A stretch of 32,552 bases of DNA from Propionibacteriaceae bacterium UBA6238 (GTDB lineage: Bacteria; Actinomycetota; Actinomycetes; Propionibacteriales; Propionibacteriaceae): the NCBI GenBank assembly GCA_002441465.1, contig DJWE01000068.1:1-32552 (forward strand), given 5' to 3'. The notes below the pieces were generated by a model. It was not told the origin of the DNA, searched no databases, and saw only the letters and a program-made list of their open reading frames with translations. This document shows, in pieces, positions 22,618 to 31,320 of this stretch. Each line of letters starts with the position of its first letter. Position 1 is the stretch's first letter. The translations under genes were made by a program, and so were the position numbers.

Positions 22618-24101
22618 CAGGTGTGGAGTTTCTGGTTGGTGTCGGTCAGGGGTTGCTCGAGGTCGGGGTGGAGGGTGAGGGCGACTTTGTGGAGGCGGGG
22701 ACCCACGCCGATGAGGGCTCGGCCTTTGCCTCCCATGGCCCAGCCGGTGACGATGTCGCGGGCGATCGGGCCGAGGTCGAGGAGTTGCTCCAGGTCGTTG
22801 GCGACTTCGGCGTCCTGGCCGAAGAGGACCTTGATGTCGCCGAGGTGGAGGAGGTCTTTTGCGATCTGCTGCGCCTGCGACCCGGCATGCCCCGCCCCGA
22901 GATAGTCGGAGGGTTTGTGGGCGTTGGCGATCTCAATATCGCCATGCGACCTCGACAGCCGAAGATCGGCGTCGAAGGAGGAGACGGCGCCGGTGCCGAG
23001 TCGGAGTTGTCGCCAGACTTCGTCGCGGACGTTGATCCGGCGGCGACCGGTCACTTGGCGCATGGCGGTGCCCCACGAGTTGAGACACATCAACGCCATC
23101 CCGACAGCGTCGTCTCCCAGAGGCAGCAATCGTGACAGGGACAGGGATTGGATCGGCGCAGTCCAGTCGATGGTCACGGTGGTGGGGGCGTCGAAGATCC
23201 CAGCGAACACCCCAGAAATCAGTTGGGCGACCGCGTCGCGGAGGAGGCGGGTGTCGTCGAGGAACGTGTGCCGGTCGGGGTAGCGGAGCTCGTGGATGAG
23301 GTGGTCGCTGGGTGAGTGGAGTTGTTGCCACACCTGCGGGATCACAATCGGCCGCAGTTCGATCGCGTCGGTGGTGGCGTGGGTGAGTTCGTGGAGGACG
23401 GCTTTGAGGACCTGCTCTTCCGTCGGTCCCACCGCGACTTTCCTGTCGCCGATGCTCTGGGATCCGATCAGGGAGCGGAGGAGGACGAGCCAGCGGCCGA
23501 AGATCACCTTCGAGCGGCGCTCCTGCTCGACGCGGGTGAGACTCCCCCAGTTCGAAGCGAGGGGTCCGGGGTCGAGGGGGTTGAGGCGGGTGGGCATGCC
23601 GGGGCCGATGGTGAAGGGTTCGACGCCGAAGTGGCGGCACATCAGCTCGTACTCGTCCTTCGGGTCCCCGAGGATCAGGGCCTGGTAGCCGAAGGCGAAC
23701 ATGCGGTTGAGGAACGCTTTCACCCACGCCGACTTCCCGCGGCCGGGTTTCCCGAAGACGAAGATGTTGGGGTTGGTGACGGGGATGGCGTCGTTGAGGA
23801 CCCAGCCGTGGGGGTCGACGTAGAAGGTGGAGCCGTTGCTCATGTCGGTGCCCATCGCCGCCCCCGTCGGCGGCATCGGACTGCTCGTGAGGAAGGGCCA
23901 GTAGAGGCCGGCCTGGTCGGAGGTCATCTGGTAGCGCTTCACCGCAGGCCGCGACGGCACCCACCCCGCCCCCCTGGCCGGTTTACCGCGCCAGGATGGG
24001 GCGGTGGTGAACGAGCGCACCGGGCGGATGGGGGTGTCGGCTGGTTTGGCCGGCAGGTCGTGGCCGAAGTCGGCCAGGAGTCGGTTGATGTCGCGTCCCA
24101 T
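22617..24101 (-). CDS. VirB4-like conjugation ATPase
   Basis: A 494-aa ATPase with Walker A GKPGRGKS (117-124), 'LILGDPKDEYELMCRHFG' typical of VirB4/TraC, and a Walker B-type 'INVRDEVW'. It powers assembly of the type IV channel. It is shorter than Gram-negative VirB4 (about 800 aa), as the N-terminal half is carried by the separate SCO6880-type protein encoded just upstream (family knowledge). The 6-base gap to the upstream gene and one-base overlap with the M23 gene show tight operon structure. Confidence 0.88.
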   Translation of the reverse strand: MGRDINRLLADFGHDLPAKPADTPIRPVRSFTTAPSWRGKPARGAGWVPSRPAVKRYQMTSDQAGLYWPFLTSSPMPPTGAAMGTDMSNGSTFYVDPHGWVLNDAIPVTNPNIFVFGKPGRGKSAWVKAFLNRMFAFGYQALILGDPKDEYELMCRHFGVEPFTIGPGMPTRLNPLDPGPLASNWGSLTRVEQERRSKVIFGRWLVLLRSLIGSQSIGDRKVAVGPTEEQVLKAVLHELTHATTDAIELRPIVIPQVWQQLHSPSDHLIHELRYPDRHTFLDDTRLLRDAVAQLISGVFAGIFDAPTTVTIDWTAPIQSLSLSRLLPLGDDAVGMALMCLNSWGTAMRQVTGRRRINVRDEVWRQLRLGTGAVSSFDADLRLSRSHGDIEIANAHKPSDYLGAGHAGSQAQQIAKDLLHLGDIKVLFGQDAEVANDLEQLLDLGPIARDIVTGWAMGGKGRALIGVGPRLHKVALTLHPDLEQPLTDTNQKLHT

Positions 24102-24107
24102 GGCGGG

Positions 24108-25613
24108 TCACCAGCTTCCGCGGTTGAGGCTGATGCCCAGGGGGATGGTGGCGGTGACGAAGGCGAGGTCTTGGGACATGTCGAGACGCTGAGGGGCCAT
24201 ACCACCGCGGCGGATCGCCGCATCCAACCGGCGCCCGAACTCCCCGATCGGAGCGGTCGCGGGGACGGTGACCGAGCAGAGGGCGTAGGGGTGGCTCATG
24301 GTGGCGCCCATCGCGAGCTGCACCTCCACCTGATCCAGCTTCGCCTGGCGGCGGTGGTCCTTCGCCCCGGTCCGCACCCCGAGGCGGTCCTTCAGGCCTT
24401 GGCCGAGGCTCTGTCCGAACTCCTGCTGCGCCGCCTTCCTGTCCGCGGCCGACTGCTTCTCTATCGGGAACACGATCGCCACCGACCGCCGCTCCACTGA
24501 CTCCGACGGGGCCAGGACGTGTCCCCAGCCACCCATGGTGGCGCCGCGGTCGGGGAGTTTCACCGTGGAGGCGACCGTGTGCCAGGCGTCGTGGGCGTAA
24601 TGCCGAACGGCGGCATAGGCCTGGGAGGGGCCCGCGAGGGCCCATGGCACCTCTGCATTCACCGACCCGTCCTGGGTGGCTTCGTGGGCGGTGTGCACCA
24701 GGCTCGCGCGGTCGCCGGGGGCGAACCCGAGCCGCACGACCTGCGCGAGCTCTGGGGATGTGAGCCAGGTGATGTCGCGGGCGCCCATCGGGCCAGTGAC
24801 CACGGCGCCGATCTCGGCGGCCAGCGACATGAGGGTGTTCATCCGGCCGTCGGTGTTGCCGCCCATGTGACGGGCTTCTTTGCTGAGGCGAGTGTCGGGG
24901 ATGACGATGGTGATGAAGGCTTCGGTGCGGACCCCGGCCTGGGACCAGCGCAGGTGCTCGATCTGCGTCGCCACGCTCGTGACCGGCGCGTCGGCGGTGA
25001 TGTTGGCGCGCAGCCACAGTTCCCGCTCCGAACAGTCATCCGGCGTGGTGCGGACCATCAGGTGGATCTCGTCGATCAGCTCCCCCCTAGCCGCGGTATC
25101 GAGCAGTTCGGTGAGGCCGTCGGCGTACCGGTTGCAGAGGGCGTCGGTGGCCATCGCGATCCCGTCGTGCTCGATCCGGGCGGTGATCGCCCACGTCCTG
25201 GCCGCGCAGTGTTTGATCACCGCCACCCGCCTTTGGGCGAGTCCGATGGGTGGGCCGTCGAGGACCTCGACCCCGGTCAGGGAGCCGGGCATGTCCAGCT
25301 CGTCCAGGTCCCGCAGGGTACCCGTGGCGGCCTTCGACCGGAAGCTCAGCCACCCGGCGAGGCCGGCGACGGCGAACGCCAAGGCGGCTGCGAGCCAGCC
25401 GACGGCCGGGCGGCCGCCCAGGGGAACGACGGTGAGGAACAAAAGCAGCAGCCACACCGGCACCCACGCCACCCCGGCCAGCCAGCGCTGTGAGCTGATC
25501 GCCATCCACGCCGGGAACGTCGCCACCGACAGGAACAGCAGCTGTGGAACGCTCAGTCCCCAGATCACGCCGGCCTTCGGAGTGGTGAACGCGTCAAAGG
25601 TTCTGGCCGCCAT
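24108..25613 (-). CDS. SCO6880-family T4SS protein (PrgI-like membrane part plus VirB4 N-terminal-like)
   Basis: A 501-aa protein that begins 'MAARTFDAFTTPKAGVIWGLSV', has two short pairs of membrane segments (about 20-45 and 50-95) and then a long soluble part with 'RTWAITARIEHDGIAM' and 'ISLNRGSW' at the end. This is the layout of SCO6880 proteins found in actinobacterial conjugation loci, which combine a VirB3/PrgI-like anchor with the N-terminal part of VirB4. GGAGG precedes the ATG at 25613, which overlaps the VirB6-like gene by 20 bases. Confidence 0.85.
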   Translation of the reverse strand: MAARTFDAFTTPKAGVIWGLSVPQLLFLSVATFPAWMAISSQRWLAGVAWVPVWLLLLFLTVVPLGGRPAVGWLAAALAFAVAGLAGWLSFRSKAATGTLRDLDELDMPGSLTGVEVLDGPPIGLAQRRVAVIKHCAARTWAITARIEHDGIAMATDALCNRYADGLTELLDTAARGELIDEIHLMVRTTPDDCSERELWLRANITADAPVTSVATQIEHLRWSQAGVRTEAFITIVIPDTRLSKEARHMGGNTDGRMNTLMSLAAEIGAVVTGPMGARDITWLTSPELAQVVRLGFAPGDRASLVHTAHEATQDGSVNAEVPWALAGPSQAYAAVRHYAHDAWHTVASTVKLPDRGATMGGWGHVLAPSESVERRSVAIVFPIEKQSAADRKAAQQEFGQSLGQGLKDRLGVRTGAKDHRRQAKLDQVEVQLAMGATMSHPYALCSVTVPATAPIGEFGRRLDAAIRRGGMAPQRLDMSQDLAFVTATIPLGISLNRGSW

Positions 25614-27087
25614 TGTGGTCCTCCGCTTCTCTCACAGCCACAGGAGGCTGCGCCGCACGCTGCGGCTGGGTTGATGTCGTCGTGGTGGCGACCTGCGCCG
25701 GATGAGGAGCGCGGCGGATGTCGCCGGCCGGGTCGTACGGATAGGACGGGTCCCCGGCCCCCATCCCGGAGGTGGTGTCATTGACCAGGCCGGTGGCGCG
25801 GGCGCCGACCTGCTGGAACCCGTCCACGAGCTTCTTCGCGCCGAGGATCACCCCCGCCGCCACCACCCCCACCGGACCCGCCACCGCACCCACCCCAGCA
25901 GCAGCCCCCGTGGCAGCAGCGCCACCGGCAGAAGCACCACCCGCGGCCGCGCCACCAGCACCAGCCGCACCAGCAGCGGACCCACCAGCAGCGGACCCAC
26001 CAGCGCCGCCGCTCGCCGCGGCTCCCCCGGCTGCGCCAGGGGTGAGGCTGGAACTCTGCGCCGCGGCGGCACGGCTCGCCGTGGCCGACTCCCCCGCACC
26101 AACCACTCCCCCACTTGCCCCACCACTTCCGCTGCTGCGGGTCACGGCGGTGTGGGCATAGCCGGCGGCCGAGGAAGCGCCGGTGGTGCCGGCCAGGCCG
26201 GCGCGGAACGAGGCCCCGCTGGTAGTGCCCGGATCCACGAACGCCAACAACCGAAACAAGGCCACCGGGGACAACGCTGCGACGGCGATCATCACCACCG
26301 ACGGCAGCGCCAAGGCCACGGCCTCCTGGGCGGAGTCCTCCAATCCGAGGGAGACGCCGGTGGCCAGCTGCACCCCCAACCCCAACATCAGGGTCATCAA
26401 CAGTGGGGCGATGGCGGCGGCGTGGAACCAGCGAAACGCCTTCCAAAACCAGGACTCGAACGGCTTGAACATCAGCCCGGCCGCGGCGATGGGGGCGGTG
26501 GCAGCGATCACGATCAGCGACACCGCCCGCCCAAGCATCACCACCAGATGCGCCAACGCGGCCAGCCACAGCACCAACCCCAGCAACAGCAACACCGTGC
26601 CCGTCGTGGCGGTCATCACCCCTTCGGTGAAGTCCAGACCCGTCGGCTCCCACTCGGCCAGATCCGCTGTACCCAGCAGCTGGATGCGCAGCGCCGTGTT
26701 GAGGCCCTCGACGGCAGTCACCAGCGCCGCGCCGTAGGTGTACCAGAGGGTGCACACCAACAGAAACTTCACCGCCCCCCACACCGCTGAGGCGAGAGAG
26801 AGGGCGTCTCGGCGGAGCACGGTGCCGACCAGCTGCACGATCAGCAGCATCAGCGCCAACGAGAGGCCGAGCCACAGGGTGAGGCCGTAGACCGACCACA
26901 GCGCCGACGAGGACCCGTCAGGGTTGAGGTTGGGGGTAAGGAACCAGTCCCCGAGCTGCAGAATCGCGCGCATCACCCACAACCCGGCACCCCACACCGC
27001 CATGCAGATCGCCACCCACGCATCCACCACAATCTGACCACCCGCCGCGGCCAGATCACCGAACAACTCCCCGATCTGCTCCCACAT
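25594..27087 (-). CDS. VirB6/TrbL-like polytopic channel protein
   Basis: A 497-aa protein with about six to seven membrane spans in residues 15-300 and a C-terminal cytoplasmic tail. The tail contains a low-complexity Ala/Gly/Ser run (about 350-400) followed by a predicted helix 'VILGAKKLVDGFQQVG' and a Pro/Thr/Gln-rich end. Size, topology and position next to SCO6880 and VirB4 match the VirB6/TrbL inner-membrane core component. The codon-level GGC/GCC repeats at about 25880-26040 may be prone to length variation. The ATG at 27087 follows the VirB8-like stop by 3 bases. Confidence 0.82.
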   Translation of the reverse strand: MWEQIGELFGDLAAAGGQIVVDAWVAICMAVWGAGLWVMRAILQLGDWFLTPNLNPDGSSSALWSVYGLTLWLGLSLALMLLIVQLVGTVLRRDALSLASAVWGAVKFLLVCTLWYTYGAALVTAVEGLNTALRIQLLGTADLAEWEPTGLDFTEGVMTATTGTVLLLLGLVLWLAALAHLVVMLGRAVSLIVIAATAPIAAAGLMFKPFESWFWKAFRWFHAAAIAPLLMTLMLGLGVQLATGVSLGLEDSAQEAVALALPSVVMIAVAALSPVALFRLLAFVDPGTTSGASFRAGLAGTTGASSAAGYAHTAVTRSSGSGGASGGVVGAGESATASRAAAAQSSSLTPGAAGGAAASGGAGGSAAGGSAAGAAGAGGAAAGGASAGGAAATGAAAGVGAVAGPVGVVAAGVILGAKKLVDGFQQVGARATGLVNDTTSGMGAGDPSYPYDPAGDIRRAPHPAQVATTTTSTQPQRAAQPPVAVREAEDHNGGQNL

Positions 27088-27090
27088 GGC

Positions 27091-27861
27091 TTAGGCGTCC
27101 CGCCACTGGAGCCAGCCAGCTTTGACGGCGAGTTCGGTGCCCGGCCACGTCGACGGCCCCGGCACCGGATGCGCCCCCGCCCCGATCAGCCACCGGTCTT
27201 CTTGCCAGGTCATGCGTTCGCAATGCCCGTACGCCAGGCGGGCCTGGTCGCGGAACGTGTAGGTGATCTCCACCAACACACACGCCACATGCCAACCGTC
27301 GCCGTCGGAGCCTTTCACCTGGCCCGCCGAGGGGATCACCGTCAGTGACGCCCCCGGTTGCAGACCTGCCGGCATTCTCCCGGCGGTCAGGAACGACTGA
27401 ATCAGCCCCAGCACCGGCCACGACCCCGCCGTGCCCGTGGGGTCCTCGAACCAGGACTGCTGCACCCGCTGCGCATGCGCCAGATCCATGGAGCTCAGGA
27501 CGGAGACCAGGATCTCCCCCAGCTGCCCCATCGCGCCCTCGGGCGTCTGCGGGTAGCCGGTCGGGATCCCCTCCGCCCCGATCTGGTCAACCAGGGGGAT
27601 GTCGATCGTCGGGAGGGTTCCGAGGGCCGGGGTGCCGCTTGTGGCATCCGATGGCGACACTGCCAGCATCGGGGCGGCCGCGATCTCGTCACGCACCGTG
27701 ACGCCGCCGGCCGGTAGCGAGTCGACGACCTGCCCCGTGGGGGTGGTGGTGGGGTCGGCGAGGGCGAAGTAGACGGCGAACCCCAGGCCGGAGAGCAGCA
27801 GCAACGCCACAGCCGTGACGGCGGCCAGCAGGGTCAGATGCGCACGATCGGGCCGGATCAT
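27091..27861 (-). CDS. VirB8-like bitopic T4SS protein
   Basis: A 256-aa protein with one N-terminal membrane span (about 9-33, 'LTLLAAVTAVALLLLSGLGF') and an extracytoplasmic domain. The final half has alternating strands ('HVACVLVEITYTFRDQARLAYGHCERM' in pattern, 'EDRWLIGAGAHP') that fit the NTF2-like fold of VirB8/TcpC proteins. The ATG at 27861 is chosen because it follows the upstream stop by 2 bases; the longer frame to 28053 is out-of-frame text of the neighbouring gene. It is expected to form the periplasm-side scaffold of the channel. Confidence 0.72.
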   Translation of the reverse strand: MIRPDRAHLTLLAAVTAVALLLLSGLGFAVYFALADPTTTPTGQVVDSLPAGGVTVRDEIAAAPMLAVSPSDATSGTPALGTLPTIDIPLVDQIGAEGIPTGYPQTPEGAMGQLGEILVSVLSSMDLAHAQRVQQSWFEDPTGTAGSWPVLGLIQSFLTAGRMPAGLQPGASLTVIPSAGQVKGSDGDGWHVACVLVEITYTFRDQARLAYGHCERMTWQEDRWLIGAGAHPVPGPSTWPGTELAVKAGWLQWRDA

Positions 27862-27863
27862 GG

Positions 27864-28196
27864 TCAGCGGGTGACGCAGCCGTCGCCGAGGAACCCCGAC
27901 AAGATCCCCGGAATCACCAGATACAGCAGTGCGGCGCCGAGGACGACGAACACCCCGATCAGGCCGCCCTTCGACACGTGCGGCATCGAGAACACCTTGC
28001 CCATGATCACCGCCGCCACCGCGGCCAGGATCCCCGCCGGGAACGCCACCCACACCAGAGCCCAGGAGAACCAGCCCAGGAATTCATCGACCAGGACCTG
28101 CGCCCCCGCCGGCGCGACCGGGCACACCATCCCCCGCCCCTCCGCCGGCACCACCACACCCGCAGACATGGCCTCGGCTACGAACTGAACGATCAT
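27864..28196 (-). CDS. Small two-span membrane protein, VirB2/TrbC-like candidate
   Basis: A 110-aa protein with two clear hydrophobic helices (about 39-63, 'FLGWFSWALVWVAFPAGILAAVAAVIMG', and 76-100, 'GGLIGVFVVLGAALLYLVIPGIL') and a short Cys-containing tail. GGAGG precedes the ATG at 28196, which overlaps the ParA-like stop (ATGA). Length and topology match VirB2/TrbC pilin-like subunits of type IV systems, but the sequence itself is not diagnostic. Confidence 0.7.
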   Translation of the reverse strand: MIVQFVAEAMSAGVVVPAEGRGMVCPVAPAGAQVLVDEFLGWFSWALVWVAFPAGILAAVAAVIMGKVFSMPHVSKGGLIGVFVVLGAALLYLVIPGILSGFLGDGCVTR

Positions 28197-28930
28197 GAGA
28201 TTTCCTCCACACACGACTTGATGACATCGACCGCAGACCGCAGCCGACGAGGAAGCGGATCGGCAGCAACCCCACCGACCCGAAGAGACGCACATTCCGG
28301 CACCAGCAGCAGCCGCCCGTCGGCCGCTGCGGCACGCAGCCTCGCCCCGCACACCGAACCGACCGGCTTGGGCAGTGCCCGACCCGGGACCCCGGTGATC
28401 ACCGGCACGACCCGCAGGCCGTGGAGGACCTCAAGGCGGGCGTTGAGACGCCGCACGCTCGGCACCGAACACGCCGCCACCACCACCAACACAGACACCG
28501 CCGGCAGAGGCTCGGTCCAAGCGCCGAGGTCCAGGACCGTGACCCCTGCGGCGGTGTCGGGGAGGATCGCAGCGTCGGGGTCGGTGCGACGCTCCAGCCG
28601 CAGCCCGTCGCGGGTCCCGATGCTCCAGCCGTGCTGGGTGCCGAGTTCAGCCGACGACGCGGCCGCCAAGCCAGAGGTGTGCGGCGCGGTGAGCTCGACC
28701 AGGCGGCCGGCGCCGAGTGCTTCGGCGATCGCCAACGCCACCGTGGTCGTCCCCACCCCACCCGAGACACCGACCACACTCACCACCGCATCCGCAGCCG
28801 CAGCTGGCAGTTCCGCCACTGCTGCGGTGGCCGTTTCGGGTTGGGGGGTCGGGTCGGTGGTGAAGGCTCCGGCGTGGAGGGCGGTGTAGGCGGCGCGCAG
28901 CTCCGCGAGCGAGAACGTGGCGGTGGTCAT
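28193..28930 (-). CDS. ParA/MinD-like NTPase with altered P-loop
   Basis: A 245-aa protein with the ParA/MinD/TadZ-type fold: 'VVSVVGVSGGVGTTTVALAIAEAL' in pattern at about 49-71, 'VTVLDLGAW' (Walker A'-like) and a C-terminal helix 'RRLRSAVDVIKSCVEEI'. The P-loop reads S-G-G-V-G-T-T-T where canonical ParA has K-G-G-x-G-K-T/S, so both lysines are missing. Nucleotide hydrolysis may be lost, and the protein may serve as a localisation or assembly factor for the conjugation machine. It overlaps both neighbours by ATGA junctions. Confidence 0.78.
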   Translation of the reverse strand: MTTATFSLAELRAAYTALHAGAFTTDPTPQPETATAAVAELPAAAADAVVSVVGVSGGVGTTTVALAIAEALGAGRLVELTAPHTSGLAAASSAELGTQHGWSIGTRDGLRLERRTDPDAAILPDTAAGVTVLDLGAWTEPLPAVSVLVVVAACSVPSVRRLNARLEVLHGLRVVPVITGVPGRALPKPVGSVCGARLRAAAADGRLLLVPECASLRVGGVAADPLPRRLRSAVDVIKSCVEEIS

Positions 28931-29097
28931 CGCTGCGCCTCCAGGGCGGCCTTCAGTTCCTCCGGGGGAACGTCCAGCAGTTGGCGGCGGGCATCCAGCG
29001 CGTGCTGCAGGCGCTGGGTCCAGAACACCAGCTGGTGGCAGGCCTCCGCCTCACCCTTCGCAGCAACGATCAGCTGCTGTGTCTCGTCATCCGACAT
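28927..29097 (-). CDS. 56-aa helical protein, first gene of the conjugation operon
   Basis: A short intact frame from the ATG at 29097 to a TGA overlapping the ParA-like start (ATGA). The sequence 'MSDDETQQLIVAAKGEAEAC' then 'QLVFWTQRLQHALDARRQLL' and 'PPEELKAALEAQR' predicts two amphipathic helices. AAAGG stands 9 bases before the ATG, and GGAG lies directly before it. It is small and highly charged, probably a partner or regulator of the ParA-like protein. It heads the operon that runs to 17899. Confidence 0.65.
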   Translation of the reverse strand: MSDDETQQLIVAAKGEAEACHQLVFWTQRLQHALDARRQLLDVPPEELKAALEAQR

Positions 29098-29326
29098 CTC
29101 CGTGGCCTTTCGCTGTCCTCGTGCTGTCCTGCCCCCTATGAACCCGGACCCATCCCGGGCAGCGCGTGAAGAGATTTCGAGGTGCTGTGTGCCAGGTCGA
29201 GTCCGCTCGAGGGGGGGTGGTCTCTGATCACCGCTCGGGCATGCGCTCCGGGGCCACTACCCGACAAATCTGGCCTTAGAGGTGCGGGGTGAGAGACTCG
29301 TGGGCGTGGCCGCGCGAGACGTTCAG
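29098..29326. promoter_or_regulatory. Divergent control region of conjugation operon and DUF3800 gene
   Basis: A 229-base gap between the divergent transfer operon (minus) and DUF3800 gene (plus), so it should hold promoters for both. It contains the small inverted repeat TCGAG-TCCG-CTCGA (near 29198-29211) and a G-run. I could not assign -35/-10 boxes with confidence. Confidence 0.4.
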
Positions 29327-30019
29327 ATGAGACTGTTCATTGACGAGTCGTACGGCACCGATGACTACTACGTGGCAGGTGTTCTGGTCACCGAGGCCCA
29401 GTACCGGACCCTGGTTGACGGCCTGGAGGAGGTTCGTCAGCACGCCCGTCAGAAGTTCGGGGTGGGGCCAGAGGTCGAGTTCCACGGCCATCAGATCATG
29501 CAGGCCCAGGGTGAGTGGACGTGCATGTCGTCACAGCTCCATGAGGCAGTCGCCCTCTACCGCAACGTACTCCGGGCGATCGTCGGCTCGAAAGCCACCG
29601 TCCTGCTCGAAGGAGTCGACGTGCGTCGCCTCAACGCCAGCTACCGCTACCCCGACTCCCCCTACGAAGTCACCCTGCGGCACCTGCTGGAACGAGCGGA
29701 CAGCTGGTGCGCCAGCTGGGGTGTCACCTGCCAGGTCACCGCCGACCTGATCGACCGCCAACAGGACTTCGCTGAGGCGATCGCCGGCTACACCAGGGTC
29801 GGGACACCCGGGTTCCGACCCAGTCGCCTCGAGCGGATCCTCGGACCCGAGTGGGTCGACTCGCGCACCGAGCCCGGCGTGCAGGCCGCCGACATGGTCG
29901 CCTACATCCTTCGTCGCCACGAGGAAGTACAAGGCTCACCCAAGGCACAGCGTGCTGCCCGCTCACTGAGCCACGTGCTCAGCCCCGTGGTGCGCCACCA
30001 ACGCAAATGGATCCCGTAA
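29327..30019 (+). CDS. DUF3800-domain protein
   Basis: A 230-aa protein starting 'MRLFIDESYGTDDYYVAGVLV' with the DUF3800 signature FIDES near the N-terminus (D6, E7), 'VEFHGHQI' in the middle and 'GVQAADMVAYILRR' towards the end, where a conserved Asp follows Gln-Ala-Ala. DUF3800 proteins are thought to adopt an RNase H-like fold and are common on mobile elements. A longer start at 29282 is possible; the chosen ATG matches the family's usual beginning. A strong hairpin follows the stop. Confidence 0.8.
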   Translation: MRLFIDESYGTDDYYVAGVLVTEAQYRTLVDGLEEVRQHARQKFGVGPEVEFHGHQIMQAQGEWTCMSSQLHEAVALYRNVLRAIVGSKATVLLEGVDVRRLNASYRYPDSPYEVTLRHLLERADSWCASWGVTCQVTADLIDRQQDFAEAIAGYTRVGTPGFRPSRLERILGPEWVDSRTEPGVQAADMVAYILRRHEEVQGSPKAQRAARSLSHVLSPVVRHQRKWIP

Positions 30020-30025
30020 AAAGCT

Positions 30026-30048
30026 CGAGGGCCCCAGCAGGGCCCTCG
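30026..30048 (+). terminator. Hairpin terminator after the DUF3800 gene
   Basis: CGAGGGCCC (30026-30034), a 5-base loop CAGCA, and GGGCCCTCG (30040-30048) form a perfect 9-bp GC-rich stem 7 bases after the TAA at 30017-30019. No U-tract follows, as is common in actinobacteria. Confidence 0.8.
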
Positions 30049-30231
30049 GCGGACAACGCCCCGGCGATCCGGTTCGTCGTAGTCCCAGACTACCGCCACA
30101 TCACCACGAAACCTACGCAACCAGGTAACCGTCTGTGAGCCGCGGACGATGCGCGGTCGTCCCATCGGATCACGCTTGGCATCTCACCCTTCTGACGGCG
30201 CGTGACCGGCCTCGCATACCAAGATCGGTCG

Positions 30232-31008
30232 TCAGGCGGCGGTGCTGCGGGCTGCTTCGCGGAGGACCGTCAGCGCTTTCCTGGCGCGGTACTGGAGCTG
30301 GTCGACTGTTTGTCCGGGCTGGACCAGCTGCACGCACGCGGAGCGGGCGGTGATTCCCGCGCTGGACCGCGACGTGATCCCGTCCTCGTGGGCGGTGACG
30401 GCCAGCGCGACCAGCAGATCCATGTCTTCGCGGCTGAGGCCCGCTTCGGTCACGGCCCACCAGTACAGGTCGGTGGTGTGCAGTGGCCTCATGTAGGCCC
30501 CGCGATGATTGAGCCGCTCCACCGCTTCGAAGTCCAGCGTGGCCCGATCCCGCCAGATCCGCTCCGCGGTCTCTCCCCAGCCGAAGTCGCGGTCGATCGC
30601 CCGACCGACGCGGCGGGCGACCCCCTGCGGGATCCAGCCCTTCATCGGATCGTCCCACGGATACTGCGCCACCTCGGTCCACAGATAGCCAGCCGCCACA
30701 TCCTCCAGCTGCCTCACATCATGGGTCATGGAGGCCCGCCGCATGACGGTCGCCTCACACGCGGGCAGCACCAGGAACACCAGCACCGCTGTCGCGGCGG
30801 TCCGTGACTCCTCCACCAACGTCAGCCGACCCAACGCGAGGAACATCTCCCGGTCCTCCTGCCAGTCGACATCATCCATCCGCCACTGCGCGACCTCCGC
30901 GTGCGAGGCGAACCGGGTCAGCAGGGGCTCGGTCCTGGTCCACTGCGGCCAGGTGTCGTCGGCGGCCTGAAGAAGAGGGTCGAGATGGAGGGCGGCGCGC
31001 ACGCTCAT
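30232..31008 (-). CDS. Sigma-70-like / element-associated regulator
   Basis: A 258-aa protein from the ATG at 31008, with AAAGGA about 9 bases upstream (an upstream ATG at 31056 lacks one). The central block (about 80-150: 'AATAVLVFLVLPACEATVMRR' in pattern, 'LEDVAAGYLWTEVAQYPWDD', 'GVARRVGRAIDRDFGW') has the spacing of a sigma region 2, and the C-terminal part (about 205-255: 'MDLLVALAVTAHEDGIT', 'DQLQYRARKALTVLREAA') resembles a region-4 helix-turn-helix. It may be a diverged sigma factor or a DNA-binding regulator of the element. The assignment is by pattern only; the gene itself looks real. Confidence 0.65.
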   Translation of the reverse strand: MSVRAALHLDPLLQAADDTWPQWTRTEPLLTRFASHAEVAQWRMDDVDWQEDREMFLALGRLTLVEESRTAATAVLVFLVLPACEATVMRRASMTHDVRQLEDVAAGYLWTEVAQYPWDDPMKGWIPQGVARRVGRAIDRDFGWGETAERIWRDRATLDFEAVERLNHRGAYMRPLHTTDLYWWAVTEAGLSREDMDLLVALAVTAHEDGITSRSSAGITARSACVQLVQPGQTVDQLQYRARKALTVLREAARSTAA

Positions 31009-31320
31009 CGCAGGGGTCCTTTCGCGGTTGGTTCGCGATGAACCTCCCGCGGGCACCTCTCCCGTTCCCTACCCCCAGAACCCGCCCCACGAGGGGTACG
31101 CCACCCAGATTCGGCGTCTGGCTAGGGGCGATGAACCTACCCCCGAAACTTCACCAGGCCGCTGGACAGCACCACTCCAAGGCATGGAGCTAGGGGTGGG
31201 GTCGCGCGCTCGGCGGGTCTCTCAGCCGCGCCGACGTCCACTGTCCCGGGAGCCCTGGTGCGTTGTGATCGTTTCACCCACCGCGGTGGACAACGCTGTG
31301 CACAACACGGGTTGCGGTCC
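31009..31320. other. Intergenic region with short direct repeats
   Basis: A 312-base gap between two minus-strand genes. GCGATGAACCT occurs twice (31035-31045 and 31128-31138), and CCTACCCCC occurs twice (31068-31076 and 31136-31144). On the minus strand these read AGGTTCATCGC and GGGGGTAGG, upstream of the sigma-like gene, and could be regulator sites. No gene is supported. Confidence 0.5.

Noticed and set aside
23316..24500. 394-codon plus-strand frame opposite VirB4 and SCO6880 genes
   Set aside because: High-GC antisense shadow; low-complexity Gly/Glu/Arg composition and no ribosome-binding site.
25880..26040. GC-rich near-repeats mistaken for a repeat array
   Set aside because: They encode the Ala/Gly/Ser tail of the VirB6-like protein and have no constant repeat and spacer, so not CRISPR or an independent repeat.
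25702..26790. 362-codon plus-strand frame opposite the VirB6-like gene
   Set aside because: Shadow of the Ala/Gly/Ser-rich tail; no family resemblance.
29902..30165. Minus-strand frame with 'RRFRGDVAVVWDYDEPDR'
   Set aside because: The first 35 residues look protein-like, but the rest is antisense to the DUF3800 gene and its terminator; at most a remnant.
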